DNA of 64,000 nucleotides from Panaeolus papilionaceus (GCA_015501605.1 JADNRZ010000010.1:744001-808000), one strand, 5' to 3'; shown: positions 1 through 12,795, counted from the first letter of the stretch. Made by a program: numbers and translations. The notes: generated from the sequence alone by a model not told the origin.

Positions 1-3000
1 TCATTGCATCAATTTGCCATTTAACAGCACATGGATCGCTTTCAAGGAGCTCCTGATCGGCATTTATTCTTTGGATTACTCGCTCATTTCAGTAAGGCCA
101 ATGACCTATCGAACTTCAATGTCACTTACACTCGATTAAACAAAAGGGAAGGAGTACATTATCATGGTATTTGCGATTGTACTGCAAGCAGTGCTTGGAA
201 CAGTTGCCCCTATTGGCCTCAATCGAACTCTGAAGTGAGTATACTGCATTGCACTCCAAAATCTGCTTCCCATTTGGCTGACCCCCGAATGCAAAGCTAC
301 CTCGAGACAGGGGGAGAAGGCGCCACCATTCGGCCGTGGTTTTGGATCCTCTGGCTCTTCGTTGGTCCAGTCGCCTTCTCCATGTCAGAACACTTATACA
401 CTTACATCAACATGGGGGCACGAGTTAGGATGAGAAGTATACTCACGCAGCTCGTTTTCGAGCATAGTCTACGAATTCGATTGGCGTCCGATGGTGTTAC
501 AGAAGCTGGCACGGATCCTGGCGGAGAACAGGAGACCAGTGACAAACATTTAATGAAGAACCTGTTGGGGAGAATAAACAATTCAGTAACTGCCGACGCA
601 GCGAACATCCTCGAAGGGGCCGATTTTTTGAATCTTGGTAGGTTTCTCCAGAAGCGAGATGCAACGGTCCTTCAATCTCATGGTTATATTTAGTGTTTTT
701 AGTTCCGCTCCAAATTGCAGTCGTGATGGTCCTGCTTTATCAGATATTAGGCTTAAGGTACGTAGCGTATTGAGCTATATCTCGACACACAACGAGCCAG
801 TATTTGGTTAGTGCTCTGGTCGCCCTTGTGTGTCTCATTATCATTGGCCCGCTTGGAGGATGGATAGGTAGCTGGGTAGGATCAACAACTGAAAGGAAGA
901 TGGAGAAGGTATGCAGCAATCATTTTGCGATAGTTTCGAGTCCACCTCTAAATTTTTCTTTCATAGACCGATGTGCGGGTACAGAAAATTACCGAAGGTA
1001 CCCCTCACATTGACTCTTTTTTTCCTTTTCGTACTCAAGACATGTTTAGCAATTTCCGTCGTGCGCATGGTCAAACTGTTCGGTTGGGAGAAGCGAATGA
1101 TCGGCACAATCTCCGAGGCACGCAAGGAGGAACTGAGATGGTTGTTGAAGCTGAAGGTATTGCCTTTTGCCACTTCGTCAATTTTAGTTTCCTTACTGAT
1201 ACATCGACGGTACCAAAGCTTATAGAAAAATTGATCGACATGATCAGGTAACGTCGCTTTGAAGTTTACTGCACCTCGATGAGACTAAGTTACCGCCACT
1301 AGCGGGATCCTTCCAACTGTTGCACAATGGGTCACATATGCCACATACACGGCTGTTATGCACGAAAGCCTACTGCGTACGTCGTAAATCTTTCGCTTTC
1401 TTTGCAACAAGTAACTTAATATTACCGCTCCAGCCTCTAAGATATTCCCGACGCTGTCGTTGTTCGGAGTCTTGCGAAGTCAACTAGGCAGGGTCTCGTG
1501 GCAGTATAACCTCATTGTACAAGGTATTTCTTAACTCTTTTTCACGTCATGACGTTACGCTCAATTGCCGAAACGTATTACAGGAAAGGTGTCTCTTGAT
1601 CGTGTCGATGGTCTCTTACGAAAGACGGAACTGCTCGATGCATACTCATCCATACAACCAGCCCCAAGTATCATGGCAAACGACCCGCGAATAGGATTTA
1701 GCCAGGTCTCTTACACATGGTCAGCAAAGGAAGGAGAAAATACCTCGCAATCCTTTACTTTGAAGATCCCGCGTGAAATTCTGTTCAAGCAGGGGAAGAT
1801 GAATCTCATTAGTGGACCAACGTATGTCTTGGTTGTGCTTATCGTCTCTCCACTGACAAAAATGTCACAGAGGATCTGGCAAAACCGCTATCCTGCACGC
1901 TCTTTTAGGTTCGTGAAAACTTTTTTCGCCTTCTGCCAGCGATTGTTGACTCATGTAATCTCAACTATTGTAGGGGAAATGCATCTGAAAAGATTATCGC
2001 CCGACTCCTGGTGCAACCTTCCTAGGGAAGGGGGTGTAGCATACGCGTCTCAGGAAGGCTGGGTCCTTAATACCACGGTTCGCCAGAATATCCTCTTCGG
2101 TTCTCCATACGAAGAGCAACGCTACCAAAAGGGTATGTTTCACCTTTCTCTGCACTATTCGCTGCCCTGATGACGCTCTTTAGTTATCAAGCAGTGTGCC
2201 CTTGATCGGGACCTCGACTTGTTCGAAGCAGGAGATGAAACGGAGGTCGGAGAAAGGGGATTGACGCTTAGGTGAGTTATGTATGCTGATGGAGTATCGA
2301 CTTTTCATTTGACATCTCATTTATCCAAATTAGCGGCGGCCAAAAGGCAAGTCTTCGTGTGTCCAGTGGGAAAGGATAATTTACTCAACAATTCATTCGC
2401 TTTCAGGCGCGTGTTACCCTCGCAAGGGCAGTCTACTCACGGGCGAAGGTATTACTCTTGGATGATATATTCGCTGCGTTGGACGTGCATACGTATGTCC
2501 TTCATTCTTGACCTGTTGCCTTAATTATTCTTCGCTAACTTGACTTGGAGGTCGGCTTCAATTGCCAATCTCTGCTTCGCTGGAGATTTGATGCGAGGCA
2601 GGACTGTACTACTTGTGGTAAGGGCAATACCTCAGTGCTCGAAGACTCGAATGAGCGCTCAAGGTTTCGAACAGACGCACAACGTGCCACTTATCTTACC
2701 TTTGTGCGAGTTTATGATTACACTCGCCGCAGACGGCACCATCACAACCGAGAATGTTGTACCATCGCCAGAGAAGGTCGCGGACATACTCCACGAAGTG
2801 GAAGAAAAGGAACAAGCCGATATTATCGAAGGAGATACGAAGGCGACCGCAACAGACAAAGCTGACGGCAAGCTTGTCATGGCTGAGGAAATCAAGGAAG
2901 GACACATGACATGGCGATCTTTCAAGCTTCTGTTATCTGGGATTGGAGGGAATAGACCTGTTCTCTTCTTTATGGGATGGATTGCCACCCATTTACTCTC

Positions 3001-5512
3001 TGACTTCACGTACATGGCTCGAACCTGGTTGCTAGGACGCTGGGGTGCACAGTACGAGATTCATCCCCCTTCGGAAGTCAAAGTGAACTTGTAGGTTTTT
3101 CATACCATTTTAAGAGCAACACTCAGATATACTGACTCTAGAACCCGTGGTTTGTAGTTACTTGTTCGCCTTTGCTATCTTGATGGTAAATTCAAGGATT
3201 CAGGTCGGAATCAGTGACCTTTTTATGGTTTGCGGCAGCCTCCAAGCATCGACCACCATTCATGCTCGACTCATGACCTCGGTCTTTACGAGCACCCTCC
3301 GGTGAGTTTTCGTATTCTTTGGGTTACAAACACACTCTTAAAACAGTTGATTTATCAGATGGTTGGATCAGACACCCACAAGTCGAATCCTTGCTCGAAC
3401 TACAGAGGACATGGGGGTCATTGATGATAATATCACGCAATGTTTCGAATGGACGATGATCCAAGTGCTGGGTCTGATCAGTCGAGCAATCGTCATCGCC
3501 CTTTTCGCCCCTGTCTTCTTGCTCTTCGGCTGTGTTGTTGGTATTGTAGGGCTCGCTGTTGGCAATCTATACCTTAAAGCGCAGCTCTCTGTTAAACGTG
3601 AAATGAGGTTGGTTTGTCTTGCTCACACAATCCGCATTTTTGCTGATACGATGCAGTAACGCTCTGGCTCCCGTTCTCGGGCATTTCTCTGCCTCGATCC
3701 ACGGTTTAAGTACGTGTGTTTCCTCGTGCCATATTTGTTGCCACGCGCTTATCAGTCGCAATTATAGCCTCAATTCGTGCATACGGAGCAGAGGAAATGT
3801 TTAAACAGGAAATCATGACTCGGTTGAATCATTTCATTCGAATCGGCAAAACCAGTTTCAACCTCAATCGTTGGGTTGGTTTAAGAATCGACGCCCTCGG
3901 TGCCCTCTTGACCGCCTTGATGGCAGCCTATCTTGTTTATGGAAAGCAGATTGGTGCTGCGAACGCTGGCTTTTCGTTGATGCTTATCTCCGAGTTCTGT
4001 GTTTACATTTTCTGGCTTGTCCGCATGTTCAACGAACTCGAGGTATACTGTAATAGGTAGGACGTTCGTTCGTTGGTGACTTCTTTGTTTGTTTTTTCTT
4101 GACAACTATTTTGCACGCAGTCTGGAGCGCATTCAGGCATATATCGACATCGACCACGAACCCGCTCCAACCGAGCGTGGTAAGCCACCGGCAGCTTGGC
4201 CAACGACTGGAGACCTTCGGGTAGAAAATCTGTCTGCTCGATATTCCAAGGTGGGGGAGTTTTGTGCTAGACTGGTTATTCGTCATTTTCTAATAACATC
4301 CACCCTTCAAGACTGGTCCCGTCGTTCTCCACCATTTGTCATTTCATGTCCAATCCGGGCTTAGAGTCGGCGTTAGTAAGTCACGATCATTTGTCAATGT
4401 AGGGTCTACGTCAGCGGTCTCTAATTCTCGTCTTCTCTAGTCGGTAGAACGGGAAGTGGCAAGGTGCGGATAAAGTTGTTTTATGGAAATATCAAATGTG
4501 TATCTCACAATTGATATCAGAGCTCACTCACCCTCGCCCTTCTTCGGTGTATTTTAACCGAGGGAGAGGTTTATTTTGATGGCCTTCCCACTAGCCGGAT
4601 TAATTTGGACGACCTGAGGAACAAGATAACCATTATCCCACAAACGGTATGTCGGAAATTCGTATATATCTTCTTTTTGGCATCACAGCTGATGGAATTT
4701 ACATCTGTAGCCCGAACTTTTGAGTGGTATGAGAGATTCGAGGAGTGGAAATAATAAACTGACAATAATCTAGGTACACTTCGCCAAAATCTCGATCCTT
4801 TCGGGCAGTTCGACGATGTTATGTTGAATGACACGCTTCGTGCATCAGGTTTATACTCAGTTCAGGAAGAAGGCGGTGAGGGTCGTATCAACTTGGACAC
4901 TGTTATCGCCGGTGGCGGCAGTAATCTTTCAGTGGGGCAACGCCAAATTCTTGCTCTAGCTAGGGCCATGCTACGAGAAAGCAAGCTCCTCATTCTTGAC
5001 GAAGGTGTGTCCTTCTCATTGCGTTCTATGTGCGACAATTTTCTCATCCTCTTTACAATACAGCTACGTCCGCGATAGGTAAACTTTCTCATCTGTCTCC
5101 TCTCGATTCGGGTCTGACAGCTTGGACTTCGCAGACTACAAAACAGATGCAATCATACAGAATACCTTGAGAAATCAGCTAGGCTCGGATGTGACTGTCA
5201 TCACTGTTGCGCACCGGCTTCACACCATCATGGATTCCGATAGAATTGTAAGCTCTTTTGTTGTTGTATTTACGCAGAAGTAACTAACGCCAAGATTGTT
5301 CTAGCTGGTCTTGGACGCAGGTCGAATGGTATGTCGGGCCGTATTGATATTTTTCCATGTTAAACTAATCTCGCGGTCAGGTGGAGTTCGATACTCCTCC
5401 TAACCTGCTCAACAACCCCAAAAGCACGTTACGAGGCCTCGTTGATAGCAGCAAAGACTCAGAGGCACTATATTCGAAGGCAGGGGTTTTGCTTCCTTCT
5501 AAATTACCTTAA
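1..5512 (+). CDS. ABCC (MRP)-type ABC transporter, 5' end outside window
   Basis: This is a full-size ABC exporter of the multidrug-resistance-associated class, expected to pump conjugates or xenobiotics across a membrane using ATP. The order is TMD1 (about 180-1500), NBD1 (about 1680-2790), an acidic linker, TMD2 (about 2940-4060) and NBD2 (about 4130-5400). After splicing, NBD1 reads GPTGSGKT (Walker A), a Q-loop YASQEGW, signature LSGGQKAR, Walker B LLLDD and H-loop THN. NBD2 reads IGRTGSGKSS, LSVGQRQ, LLILDE, D-loop SAID and AHR. All catalytic motifs look intact, but several are assembled from tiny exons: 1871-1908, 2334-2346, 4441-4463, 4711-4726 and 5064-5078. The intron at 2347-2406 appears to be GC-AG. 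The protein ends SKLP before TAA at 5510-5512. The start codon and the first membrane helices lie upstream of the window. Substrate cannot be told from sequence. Confidence 0.92.
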
Positions 5513-6370
5513 TCCATGTCTTCACATGTAACCGGTGTCCTTTTGCCACTAGGCGTGTATGAAATTCGGTTGTAGACTTACTTCAAGTACTAGTGCTGTA
5601 GAGACACATTTGTTTGTATGATGTATGTTTCACTGCAATTTTGATACTGGTGGACCAAGGAGACTCCTGAATCTGAGCTTCAATTGGTCATATTGGCCAT
5701 GTTGGTTACGTTCACGGCCTAGGTTTGAAACCTGTTGGGGAACTGGTAACACGATGGGTAAGGGGCTACTAGAGGTGGGTCAGATGAAAGACAGGGAAGA
5801 TACACCTTCAGTATTATCTCACACACAATATCAAGGTGGGTTGCTACATGTTGTTGTATCAGGTATAGCATTTCTGGGGAGCATGACCAGCGAACCGGCT
5901 TGAATGCCAAAGGTCAATTACTTTAGGAGAACGCAAATCGTAATGCACGAATAGGACGACAATGATAAGGGTTATCAGCCTTGCGAGGAGTGGATACAAA
6001 GGGTTGATGTCAAACCCTGAATTGTGGTCTGTGGTATCCCTGTGATATCTCAATTTGAAACACGAGACAATTCTAGCGGTGAGAAAATAGATATCGTGGA
6101 TGACAGTGAATGCACAAGAGCGGCAATGTGCATTCAAGGAACCAAATTTGGCAACATGTTCCAACGTTTGTTGATTAGCTCGCTATGCAAGTGGCGCTCG
6201 TGGCCTCCCTGTTTTTTGCGGATTGGGTACAACCGAATATCCGGTGAAGTTCCAACCAGTCAAGCACCCCTGTCGTTTCAAGATGTAAAAGTTGTGGCAA
6301 AGCGTCTTCCTGTTGGGATTGGCACAGATTCTTTTGACAAACCTAAGCCAAGCTGCACTAATATTTTGAG
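5513..6370. other. spacer: 3' region of ABC gene and upstream of secreted gene
   Basis: No supported gene. Short ORFs here have no recognisable domain. The stretch holds the 3' flank of the ABC transporter and the upstream region of the gene at 6474. Confidence 0.6.
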
Positions 6371-6378
6371 TATAAAAG
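6371..6378 (+). promoter_or_regulatory. TATA box of the small secreted gene
   Basis: TATAAAAG lies about 100 bp before the ATG at 6474. This is a good TATA match for a strongly expressed small secreted protein gene. Confidence 0.55.
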
Positions 6379-6473
6379 GGACGCATCTTCGCTCTCACTC
6401 TTCAGCACATCCAGAACATACTGATAAATCCGCTAAGAATTCCTTACAGCTCTCTCCGCAGCTCATCGCCAAT

Positions 6474-6884
6474 ATGAAATATTCCACAACTCTTGTCGCC
6501 GCTACCACCATCCTTTTTGCTTCCCTAGCAATTGCAGCTCCCCAACCCGTGACGAACTCTGACCTTGCTGTGTACGCGCTTTCTTTACCTTTTCCCGTTA
6601 TATTCTTGCCTAGGCACGTTGTTTAATAAGCTGTGATGCTCATCGTAATTTTTTTCGCACTGTTTAGAAGGGATCATGAGCTCAGCTCAATGGGCAGAAG
6701 ACAAAATTCTGGTCAAGGTCAAGGAGGTCAAGGAGGAGGCCAAGGCTCAGGAGGTGGAGGAAACAACGGACAAGGCCAAGGTGGAGGCAACGGCGGGTTT
6801 GTGTCTCTCCTTGTTTCGACTTGCTATTTCAAGAATCATAACTCACGTACAACATAGGAGACCGTGACGAACTATCGAACTTGA
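6474..6884 (+). CDS. small secreted Gly/Gln-rich protein (3' end uncertain)
   Basis: The start ATG at 6474 opens a clear signal peptide (MKYSTT, a hydrophobic stretch, then AIAAPQP). A first intron near 6570-6667 joins it to a segment with a dibasic-like GRRQ site and low-complexity Gly/Gln/Asn repeats such as GQGQGGQGGGQ. The following part is unclear. A second intron ending at the AG near 6858 gives a short tail ending at TGA 6865-6867 or 6882-6884, and without splicing the ORF stops at 6857. Past the stop, the bases resemble the C-terminal coding part of the fragment at 7.6-7.9 kb, so this copy may have lost its real C-terminus. Function is unknown; secretion and low-complexity composition are what can be seen. 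Confidence 0.5.
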
Positions 6885-7446
6885 AGCGGGACAAGATGGT
6901 CTGTTGGATGATCTTTAATTAATGATTATATGGTCTATTCCTATGATGCATCATTTATATAGTTACCCACAACTATGGTCGATTTTTTTCTCTGAGATGT
7001 CTCTCTACGATTTTTTATCTGAAATCGGTAGCCCGAAGTGTGGTGCAGAACAGGAGACACAAAGGCGACATGATCGCAGACTTTGGTGTAGATGTCCCGT
7101 ATGACAGATTTGCGTCTTGCACGCATCGGCAAGGCTGTGTCTCCATGTGTGTGCTCATACAATTCATGATGACGAGTGTGTCGCACTCTTGCACAGGTGG
7201 TCAACGTTGAGAAGGGCCACTCAAGCATGACGGTCCCGGTGATTGCCGAGGATGCGAGGCTTGTCCAAACACTTACATACGCTCAAAGACCCTCATCGAC
7301 GTTATAACGTTCATTCATCATAATCCTGGGTAGTAAGTCTATTAACTTGAGATTTGACTGTGCAGCGCTATGAGTACTTGTGCACTGCTGCAAATCAGCC
7401 AGTGAATTACATACTTTCGATGTCCTAAGTCTTACTGTAACCTTCA
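6885..7446. other. spacer between two related small ORFs
   Basis: No supported gene. The 16-nt string ATGGTCTGTTGGATGA at about 6894-6909 recurs near 7758-7773 inside the next ORF, showing that the two loci are related. Confidence 0.5.
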
Positions 7447-7943
7447 TGGTATGTTCAATACAGATAATGTCCATATTTACAACCGCTACTCGAGTATGCA
7501 TCAAGACCAGTCAAGGCATGCCTTGCACTCTGTACGCAGAAGTACGTCATTTATCCAATACACCCTCTCGTGTGTGCAGCTCTAGCGGCTCGGGTACTAG
7601 CGGTGAAACGAGCTCAGGTGGAACCTTTGCTCTCATAAACGCAGCATTGTTACGCAGCATTGAAGATCTCGAGCGAAGAAACACTTTTGAGTCATATCGA
7701 CGCGAGTATATTGAGAACTTAGTAGATATTGTTGAGAGAGAGCTGGAGAGGAGGCAATATGGTCTGTTGGATGAACTCGATTACTGCACCCATGATGTCT
7801 CATGTAATGCTCTGTATTCACAGGTTCCAATGTTTTTTCTTGGGATGATTAGAGATTGTAAAGAAGAGAGAGCAATTATATATAAAGTAGAGAGAAACGA
7901 CTCCGAGGAGCACTGGGTTTTTCCAAATTCATTCAATTGCTAA
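7447..7943 (+). CDS. charged helical ORF, possible paralogue fragment of the 6.5 kb gene
   Basis: The open frame is convincing only from about 7580. There a Ser/Gly/Thr stretch precedes a highly charged helical segment (SIEDLERRN, then ENLVDIVERELERRQ, then GLLDELDY). That C-terminal part matches bases just after the 6474 gene. No signal peptide exon was found upstream, and an AG acceptor lies immediately before the Ser/Gly stretch, so a 5' exon is missing or unrecognised. It may be a degraded duplicate. The start given is only the first ATG of the open frame. Confidence 0.25.
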
Positions 7944-8095
7944 CACCGTCTTGACTTTTCTGTCTTGTTTTTGAAAGAACGTTGTATATTAATACATTTG
8001 ATTCCAACAAACTTTAGAAATCATGTATCTTATCCCAAACTTCGTTGATAGCTGCAAGGCAGGTATGAAACCCACATTTCGATAACAAAGGATCC

Positions 8096-10992
8096 CTAAT
8101 GGCCAGCAAGCTTCTTGGCACAAGCGGCAATTGCTTCCGCCCTAGCCTTATCCTCCAGCCACTTACCCGTCAGCTTGCGAATCCCGTCGATAGCCTTCCA
8201 ATTATCCATCTTAATCATCAGCTCGTCATAGTCAAACGGATAGCCCTCGCATGACTCCTTGTCCAAATTGAAGCGCCAGTACTTCTCCTCACCGGGACGA
8301 GGCAGAATGGGTGCCATCTTGCCGAACGTGACAACGGGGTTCTCGCCGTTAGTTGGTGCAACAATGTAGTCCTCGATGTGACGGGGGCCAGCAGGGCGCA
8401 TCTGTGTTAATACGGGAACACCAGTGCCGATGCTTACAAGCGCGCCAATGCGGAAGTTGGTACCGAAAATAGCAGGGAGCTCAGATACAAGTCTAACAAG
8501 CAAAAACATTACGGTGGTTAGAATTGGGTGGATATTATGATGAAGAACGAAGGCTCCAAGGTCAGCTTACTCAAATACTGGGTTATTCCACCCCATTCCC
8601 CCATCTACGAACGACTTCCCATCCTTGGTGAACTGCTTGAAGAATATGGGGGCAGCTGATATAGCGCGCGCTGCTTCCCAGATCTTGAAATTGGTATAGC
8701 TCGATGGAAGGGTTTTACCAACGTCGTAGCTTCGGAGGTGGACCGCTGTCCTTGCGTCATTTGTAGCACTACCCAATGCAGACATCACAAGACTGCAAGA
8801 GGATTTAGTCATCAGTAAGCATGGTCAGAAATGAAGTGCTTAAAGTATCAGTCAAATAAAATCATGATCAAACTTACACATGGCAAGAGGGCTTACTAGA
8901 CTCCAACAACGGGGCCTCAGAGTCGTGCAATTTCTCCTTCACAAACTGCTTCACCGCATCTTCCAAAGGCTTCTCTTCATACATGTATTTCGTCCATGCG
9001 AAGGCCTCCGCTTTGCTGCGGATACGGTGCTCGAACACATTCTTGGACACGACATCATATGCCGCTTCACATTCCGCGATGGTCATTTTCATTCGGCCTA
9101 GCATGAGCGCGATGAGCCTGGTTGATGAATATGCGTATGAGTAGCGTCGGTGTGAACAGTGCGAAACGAATGACGTACCCTCCAGTACTTGTCCCAGCGA
9201 TCATATCGAAATAATCACACGGCTTCGCAGGTTCGGGTTTTCCTTCTTGACGAGCGATCTCTTCCATGAGGCGCTTTAGAATGGTCAGCTCAGAAACTCC
9301 ACGTACACCTCCACCATCTATATATCAATATCAGAGTAAGTCAGCGTATCACATATATATGTAGGAGCACAGAGGAATAACCGCACGCACCAAGGCACAA
9401 GAGTCTCAGAGGGCGTGGTTCCGCATACGCAGGTGGAGGTTCAAGGACTAAATCGGCCCGGGGTTCGTTTGACAGAGCCGCGATGGTCTCAGAGGTGTAT
9501 CCAACATTGGAGTAATACACCTCTGCGGCTTCTTTGATTTTAGCCATAGCATCCAGAGCAGCCGTGACATCAGGGAGCTGGGTGGTCTCAACCTGGGGCG
9601 CTATGATGGAGAAGTACATATGATAGTTAGCCGCCGCTCATCGATGCGATGCGATGTGTAGGGTGCCAACCTTCGTTACTGATGCGAATGACGAGCTGGC
9701 CTCTTTGTGCATAATTTTCCCAGCCAGGGTATTGAGCGCATACACGAACACCAATGGCGTTGCCAGACTATCGAACGTATTCATGATGAGCATGGAACCC
9801 GGACGCAAATACAATGTTCTGAATACTCACCTTTAGAGCTCCCTTGATCATCTCCGCTCGGCTCTTTATATCTGAATACTCATCATCCCCCTCCTCTAAA
9901 TCAAATCGCTTCCCTTCAAGTTGTAAGCCTTGCTTGTTGATCTCATGTGAGTCATTGGAGTGGCTGTGCCATACCAAACTGACGCCGTTGTCGACTCGCG
10001 GAACGGTATCGTGAGGGGTGTCGAGGATGACAAAGTCAAACCAGCTGAAGATATCTTCTGGGCCCTGCGCTGGCATTTCAAGAGCCTTGTCTTGGAAGCA
10101 GGAGTCTGTGAAAAGCTGGATGGCTTCGAAGCGGTTGATGGCGTCTTGGTCGAGGGCCTGTCATTATAAAAGCAGATACATGTACGGCATGAAGATTTAG
10201 AACGTAACACGGCGAAGAAAGGAGATGATGTGCGTACAGGGGTCGTGAACCAGATCTTGGATGACAATTCGTTGCCCGTTGCTTTGACAAAGCACGGGGT
10301 GGTTGATACGAAACTATAAGATCCATCTTCGGCATCTTCTAGTGAAGGAATAACCTCAGAGGCCAAGGTCCATCGATGAGGTATGAATAGATCTGTATTC
10401 AAAAGGTAATATTTAGTACCGGTGGTCACCTGGTATACGATATAAATTGTGTACATACCCTCTTTGAGCACTCTGGCCATTACATACCCCCGCTTGGCAT
10501 AGTTAACCCACCCAGCAAATCTCGAACAGACACGAACTGCAAGAACATCGCCAACCTGAATTGCAGCATCAGCAAGGAAATTTACCACAAATCCGACCAA
10601 GACCATCCACATACCTCAAGAGCAGCCAGCAGCTCCGAACGGCGATCAAAAATCGCACCAAAGTGCAGCGTCGGGTTGGTATCATTAGCCAAGCGATTGC
10701 TATGACTTCTCCACACGAGCTCTTTACCATCCTTTGAGACCTTTGGACTGGTTGCGTCTGCGCTGGGGAGAATGACAAGCTCGAACCACGTCCACGTCCT
10801 GGCATATTTATTGTCGGCACTGCCCTGGTCACAGGAGTATGTGCACAGCTGGAGCTGTGCGACACGGAAACAGAAGTCACGGTCGATGGTCTTCTTGAAC
10901 CAGTATTCCCTGGCAATTTCAGGCCCTTGTGCGCTGACGTGACACTCGGAATCGGATTTCATAAATGCTTCGTGATTGGCGTAAGCGGACAT
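8096..10992 (-). CDS. patatin-like phospholipase with duplicated N-terminal module (copy A)
   Basis: This is a serine lipid acyl hydrolase of the patatin family, about 755 residues in roughly ten exons. The catalytic half carries the oxyanion-hole motif DGGGVRG (about residue 422), the nucleophile elbow GTSTGG (Ser about 464) and the dyad Asp in DGGMGWNNP (about 614). The N-terminal 350 residues are two copies of one module. Module 1 (about 1-159) and module 2 (about 160-351) share a WF..VIL strand, LVW.SHSN, and VRVC...GW.NYA.RG near the end. This module is not one I recognise. No signal peptide is seen, so the protein is probably intracellular. Start is at the ATG 10990-10992 after a TATA box near 11073; stop TAG is at 8096-8098. 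It is a close paralogue of the gene at 36188, which lies in the opposite orientation. Confidence 0.88.
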
Positions 10993-11790
10993 TGTGAAAG
11001 TATATGTAGTATGGGTGCTGGATGATTCTTGGGGGAAGGTTGGGTTGGTTTATGCGTACGCGTATAGTAGGAGATTATATAGATTTCCAACCATCGGGTG
11101 AGATAAACACTTTTCTGAGTACCTTAATTGAGACATTAGTTCAAAGGTGCCCTGGGTACAAAAAAGAGACGGTGTTGAGGAGTTCCCGTGATGGAAAAAC
11201 ATGTGTAACAAAAGGGTAGTATGTACCTTCAATTGATGGCATCCACTTGCTCAAACAATATCAACTGAATCACAATGTCCATTTTGCCTGTCATCGATTC
11301 TTGACATATGTTGTTCAGTTGCACAGAAAACTGTCAAAGTATTTTGTTTAGATTATAAATAGACCATTTTGTGATTCGAGATGCACAGAGGACGCACAGA
11401 GGACGCACAGAAGCTTTACAACTGGATTAAAACCCCGGGGTGATAACAATTCGACGTTCTGTCCATTACTCTCAGAATTCCTGGCCTCTGGCGTTTTCTT
11501 GAGTGTGCGTCCCTGCATTCGAGTTTTGTCATAGTCTTTGCAAGACCGGAGCCACTGTAGCGTCGAGTAATAGTGACAGACTCCATGCTCGATACCTGTG
11601 GGAACAGCAGAAGAGGTGAATCAAGTCAGTGAACGAGATAGACGGTAATACTGAATCGTTTAGGCTCCTGGACCGGCTACCCATACTTGAACAGATAACG
11701 CAGGCGTATGAAACGGCAATTTATGATGGGAATATTAAGGTGATAGGAAAATACAAAGTATTGACTACGACTATCTACTACACCACCTCT
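10993..11790. other. spacer between lipase A and secreted protein A
   Basis: Holds the lipase A promoter and the 3' flank of the next minus-strand gene. A short tandem repeat (GCACAGAGGAC, two and a half units) lies at 11383-11411. No gene is supported. Confidence 0.6.
11073..11082 (-). promoter_or_regulatory. TATA box of lipase copy A
   Basis: On the minus strand the sequence reads CTATATAATC, about 80 bp before the ATG at 10992. Confidence 0.5.
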
Positions 11791-12644
11791 CTATACACCT
11801 CGTCCCTTGGTAGATTTTGGACTGGAGCTTCGGCTGCCGCCATGAATGCCACTGTCCTTCTTGACAGCTGTAACACCACCACGGGGTGAACCCGCTTTAG
11901 GGCTAGATGCAGCTGGGGCTGAATCTTCTCCGTTCGAGGTAAGCAAGGCCTGGTCCGCCCTGAAATCACCGTGGCCCACGAATTGGTATGCATGAAATTC
12001 ACCATGTACGTTCTGGTTCAACAGCAGGGCGGGTCGCTCAACTCGTACCCAAAAACTCGTCGGTGCAAAAGTAGTGCCAAGGACGACAAAGTTCTCGCCA
12101 TGCACACTGTCGGCCAAGGCTTTCGACGTGATTGCCCAATCGGGATCTGCCCACGTTTTTGAAGCTTCCGCGAACTCCTCCTTGAGATCGAGGATGTCTT
12201 TCATGATTTTACACCCGAGGAGAGGTTTGAATTCAGGGGCGGCTTCGAATACGCTGACCTTTTTCCCTCCGACCATGCTGGAGCCACTGTAGAAGCAGAA
12301 TTTGTCGTTGTGGGTGGTTACATATGCTTTAATATATACTGCAGCTGCCTTAGCTGACGCTGACGCTCTGGGTAGAGTAAAGATTGAATGCGAAATTAGA
12401 ACGGTTCGTTGTGGGTAGGTAAAGCATGCTTACGTCTCTTCATGGTGCCCTGGGGCTCGGCGCTGCACAGTGAAGGGAGCCTGTGCGCTAAAGTCGCGAG
12501 CATTCCGAGTCTGTACGGATAGCGATGAGCGGGAGACTTGGGCGAAGAGCGAAGTTTACTTACAGACACAGGAACAGCATACGTCGAATCCAGCATGGAG
12601 AAGAAAGAGAGCAGGCATATGATGACGGATGAAGAGAACAACAT
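11791..12644 (-). CDS. small secreted protein with CD38-like core (copy A)
   Basis: Three exons. Exon 1 (ATG 12642-12644) encodes a signal peptide ending near TYAVPVS. Exon 2 has a dibasic QRR site typical of Kex2-type propeptide removal. Exon 3 holds the conserved core: KFCFYSGS, GCKIM, a Trp-containing helix (WAITSKALADSV), FVVLG, then FWVRVERPAL, and a Ser/Pro/Lys-rich tail. The order and spacing of the aromatic-SG motif, helix Trp and the VE motif recall the ADP-ribosyl cyclase/CD38 fold, with the Glu of VERP in the place of the catalytic Glu. That assignment is an inference from pattern. The two introns have GT donors (GTAAGT, GTAAGC). The paralogue at 23087 is in opposite orientation and shares promoter sequence. 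Confidence 0.75.
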
Positions 12645-12795
12645 GATGATGTCAAGAACAAAAGAGGATGGAGTTGATTAGGTAGGGACGAATTGCCTGG
12701 CTTGGGAGTTGGAAGTTTTTCGTTGCTATCTATCGACCAGCGATAGAAAGGGATGTGTCAAACAGTCTGAGGAATCATAGTTGTTCGAGGAACCC

